NCBI GenBank assembly: GCA_946479535.1
Contig: CAMLGP010000090.1
Location: forward strand, 1 to 8,419
Direction: 5' to 3'
Source of the DNA: an uncultured Bacteroidota bacterium
GTDB taxonomy: Bacteria; Bacteroidota; Bacteroidia; Chitinophagales; Chitinophagaceae
Length of the DNA stretch: 8,419 bases
The notes below the pieces were generated by a model. The model was not told where the DNA came from and did not search any database. It worked only from the letters and a program-made list of their open reading frames with translations. Positions 6,060 to 8,419 of the stretch are shown here, piece by piece (position 1 is the first letter of the stretch; each line of letters begins with the position of its first letter). The translations under genes and the position numbers were made by a program.

Positions 6060-8419
6060 ATGAGCATCAATCCTTCTTCTCATGCTGTACTGAAAGAATA
6101 TCTAGCTGATAATAATTGGTATGATGAGCTCCTGGGAGAAGATGGAAAACTCAGGCCACACTGGGAAACATTCTTTCGCACTTATTGCCATTTAGGAAAT
6201 GATGAGATCTCAGGAAGAAATAATGATATCCTCCGGCTGTTAAAGGAGAACGGGGTCACCTACAATATTTATGATGATCCTTCCGGATTTAGCAGGCCCT
6301 GGAAACTGGACCTCATCCCTTTTCTCATTAATAAGGACGATTGGGCTGTTATTGAATCAGGACTTTTACAGAGGGCACAATTGCTTGACCTGGTATTAAA
6401 AGATATTTACGGCGAAGGGAAGCTGATGAAGGAAGGCATCCTTCCAATGGAACTGATCTATCATCACGCAGGCTTTTTACGGCAGTGTGTTGGCTTGCCT
6501 ATGGACCTGACGCTTTATTCTGCGGATCTTGCCAGGAGTACTGACGGTAAGGTTTGGGTAGTAAATGATCGTGCACAGGCCCCATCCGGTTCAGGGTATG
6601 CTCTGGAAAACAGGACCACCATTACCCGCATTATCCCTGAATTTTTTACGGATATAAAGGTGAGGCATCTCTCTCCTTATTTTAATGCTTTACGAACAGG
6701 ATTAAACGAAATTGCCCCTCATAAAAATCTCAATCCGCGCATTGTAATTCTTACTCCGGGTTCCAACAATGAGACTTATTTTGAACATTCCTATTTATCG
6801 TCTTATCTCGGCTTTACTTTAGTGCAGGGAAATGACCTGGTAGTCAAGGACAATCATGTATGGTTAAAGACCATGGGAGGGCTGGAAAGAATTGATGTGA
6901 TCCTGCGGCGGGTGGATGATATTTATTGTGATCCGTTGGAATTGAAAGAGGATTCTCAACTGGGTGTTCCGGGATTGCTGCAATGTGTGCGCAAAGGAAA
7001 TGTAAGTATCGCCAATCCGCCTGGTAGCAGTGTGCTGGAAAATCCGGGACTGATGCCATTTCTTCAGAGTGTTTCCCGTTATTTTCTTTCGGAAGATCTT
7101 GTTATCCCAACTATTGCAAGCTGGTGGTGTGGACAGCAAGCGGAGTTAAATTTTGTGTTGGATAACATCAGATCGCTAGTAATAAAAAGGATCCACAGAA
7201 GTGCAACAGGAAGTTCATCAATTGACGGAGCTTCCTTAACGGGTACTCAGGTAAATGAGCTGAAGCAAAAAATAAAAGTGGATCCTTCACTATACGTTGG
7301 CCAGGAAAAAGTAGAAATATCTTCTACTCCATCTTATATAAATGGAAAGGTAAAGCAACGTAAGACACTATTCAGAAGTTTCCTGGTCAGGAATAATGAG
7401 GGATATGTGGCAATGGCAGGAGGGTTATGCCGTACTGCGTCTGATTCCGGCAAATTTATAATCTCCAGTCAGGCTGGCGGCTTCAGTAAAGATGCCTGGA
7501 TAATATCTCCGGAACCCGGCCGTACGATCAATGTTTTAAAAGAAGTACCCGATAAACTGCTTCCTTCCTATAGTGATATGCTTCCCAGCCATGCCGCCGA
7601 GAATTTGTTTTGGGTAGGGCGCTATTCCGAACGTGTTTTGGGTAATGCGCGATTTCTTCGTACAGTCATGCAATTCATGGCAGAAGGAAATAAACTGGTT
7701 ACAGATATCACCACCCAAACAGAGCGTACTCTTTTATCAGCCTTTACACAATACAGTTATACTTATCCGGGATTTACCGGCAATGAGAGCGAGGAGAAAT
7801 TTTCAAAGCCGTGGTTTGAATTAAAGGACATCTTTTTGAATGAAAAAAGAAATGGCAGTCTGAAATATAACTTTCTTCAATTTCATAAAGCTATTCATGA
7901 AGTACGTGATCATTGGAGTACAGATACCTGGCGGGTGTTACGTACCATAGAAGAAGAACTGCAGCGCAATATCGATCTTTCCCAGCATGGACACCTTGAG
8001 ATGTTGCATACCCTGGATGACCTTATTACCGCAATTGTTGCTTTTATTGGGTTGAATAGGGAAAGCATCTCCCGTGAACAGGGATGGATCATGCTGGATC
8101 TTGGAAGAAAGATCGAGCAAAGTTTATTATTGATCACCCTCGTTAAGGCAACCATGGTGAATCGGCATCATGAGGAAATTGAATACAATTTGCAGCAGGC
8201 TGTGTTAATGAGTAACGAAAGTCTTGTAAATTACCGGTATAAATACAGAATGCCGATCCAGAACTACCTGGTGCTTGATCTGCTGGTGTTTGATCCCAAT
8301 AATCCGCGATCTCTTGTTTACCAGATAAACAGGTTAAAACCATATTTAAAGAATCTGCCGGGAACCGGATCCGGGTTTCATCAGGCAGAATATGAACGAC
8401 TGATCCTTGAGGCTGAAAC
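6060..8419 (+). CDS. Circularly permuted ATP-grasp fused to alpha-E (DUF403) domain, 3' end cut by window edge
   Basis: The frame runs open from ATG 6060 to the window end, giving 786 residues with no stop. The N-terminal half is a circularly permuted ATP-grasp domain: VWVVNDRAQAPSGSGYALENR (from Val165), ILTPGSNNETYFEH (230-243), RRVDDIYCDPLEL (283-295), a GVPGL / IANP stretch, and SWWCG (354-358), all hallmarks of the family. From about residue 508 the alpha-helical alpha-E domain begins with AENLFWVGRYSERV (513-526) and continues with a SQHGHLEMLHTLDDL segment near 641-655. ATP-grasp enzymes join a carboxylate to an amine through an acyl phosphate; this group is predicted to ligate peptides or amino acids, but substrates are not established. 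In many bacteria the two domains are separate adjacent genes, next to a transglutaminase-like protein and a proteasome-like (Anbu-type) peptidase, so such partners are expected downstream. There is no Shine-Dalgarno before the ATG. Confidence 0.9.
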   Translation, partial: MSINPSSHAVLKEYLADNNWYDELLGEDGKLRPHWETFFRTYCHLGNDEISGRNNDILRLLKENGVTYNIYDDPSGFSRPWKLDLIPFLINKDDWAVIESGLLQRAQLLDLVLKDIYGEGKLMKEGILPMELIYHHAGFLRQCVGLPMDLTLYSADLARSTDGKVWVVNDRAQAPSGSGYALENRTTITRIIPEFFTDIKVRHLSPYFNALRTGLNEIAPHKNLNPRIVILTPGSNNETYFEHSYLSSYLGFTLVQGNDLVVKDNHVWLKTMGGLERIDVILRRVDDIYCDPLELKEDSQLGVPGLLQCVRKGNVSIANPPGSSVLENPGLMPFLQSVSRYFLSEDLVIPTIASWWCGQQAELNFVLDNIRSLVIKRIHRSATGSSSIDGASLTGTQVNELKQKIKVDPSLYVGQEKVEISSTPSYINGKVKQRKTLFRSFLVRNNEGYVAMAGGLCRTASDSGKFIISSQAGGFSKDAWIISPEPGRTINVLKEVPDKLLPSYSDMLPSHAAENLFWVGRYSERVLGNARFLRTVMQFMAEGNKLVTDITTQTERTLLSAFTQYSYTYPGFTGNESEEKFSKPWFELKDIFLNEKRNGSLKYNFLQFHKAIHEVRDHWSTDTWRVLRTIEEELQRNIDLSQHGHLEMLHTLDDLITAIVAFIGLNRESISREQGWIMLDLGRKIEQSLLLITLVKATMVNRHHEEIEYNLQQAVLMSNESLVNYRYKYRMPIQNYLVLDLLVFDPNNPRSLVYQINRLKPYLKNLPGTGSGFHQAEYERLILEAE

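Noticed and set aside
6844..8343. Several minus-strand frames of 60-91 codons
   Set aside because: All are shadows of the long ATP-grasp/alpha-E gene, whose family motifs fix the true frame.

Overview
The window looks like a chromosomal stretch of a Bacteroidota bacterium, most likely from the Chitinophagaceae. That placement is an inference from family content and style: a TPR lipoprotein/HTH regulator of Bacteroidota type, a eukaryote-type (class II) glutamine synthetase, start codons without a clear Shine-Dalgarno sequence, an exported protein whose signal peptide ends in Ala-Gln-Asp, and weak TTTG / TAnnTTTG promoter elements. No rRNA, tRNA, CRISPR array, transposase or phage gene was seen.

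Layout. Positions 1-975 hold the 3' part of a DegT/DnrJ/EryC1-type PLP aminotransferase, ending in a strong terminator (1040-1070). A 585-residue membrane protein follows (1122-2879), with TPR repeats, one transmembrane helix, a coiled coil and a C-terminal helix-turn-helix. Behind it lies what looks like a broken gene (2947-3409): its reading frame is restored by removing one base near 2968 and by reading through one TAA at 3179. A bidirectional hairpin terminator (3441-3473) separates it from a convergent gene on the minus strand (3996-3502) that encodes a small exported protein of unknown function.

From 4030 to 4891 there is an unusually long stretch, about 860 bases, without a convincing gene. 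It is rich in structure: an 11-bp-arm inverted repeat (4071-4100), a purine-rich zone with five GGGG tracts, a perfect 15-bp inverted repeat pair (4464-4478 / 4584-4598), a recurring CAGGATT-type motif in both orientations, a 12-bp direct repeat, a candidate promoter, and a hairpin-rich leader running up to the glutamine synthetase start. I read the last part as the control region and 5' leader of that gene; the rest is unexplained.

Glutamine synthetase (4892-5947) assimilates ammonia and is closed by a perfect 14-bp-stem terminator (5968-6011). The window ends inside a long gene (6060 onward) in which a circularly permuted ATP-grasp domain is fused to an alpha-E (DUF403) domain. This family is known from clusters with transglutaminase-like proteins and proteasome-like peptidases, and is thought to make and break a peptide or amide product. 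The partner genes would be expected just beyond the right edge.

Each complete or partial gene appears to be its own transcription unit, set off by terminators, so I see no shared operon. The points most worth a second look are the 4030-4891 intergenic region and the fused ATP-grasp/alpha-E gene.
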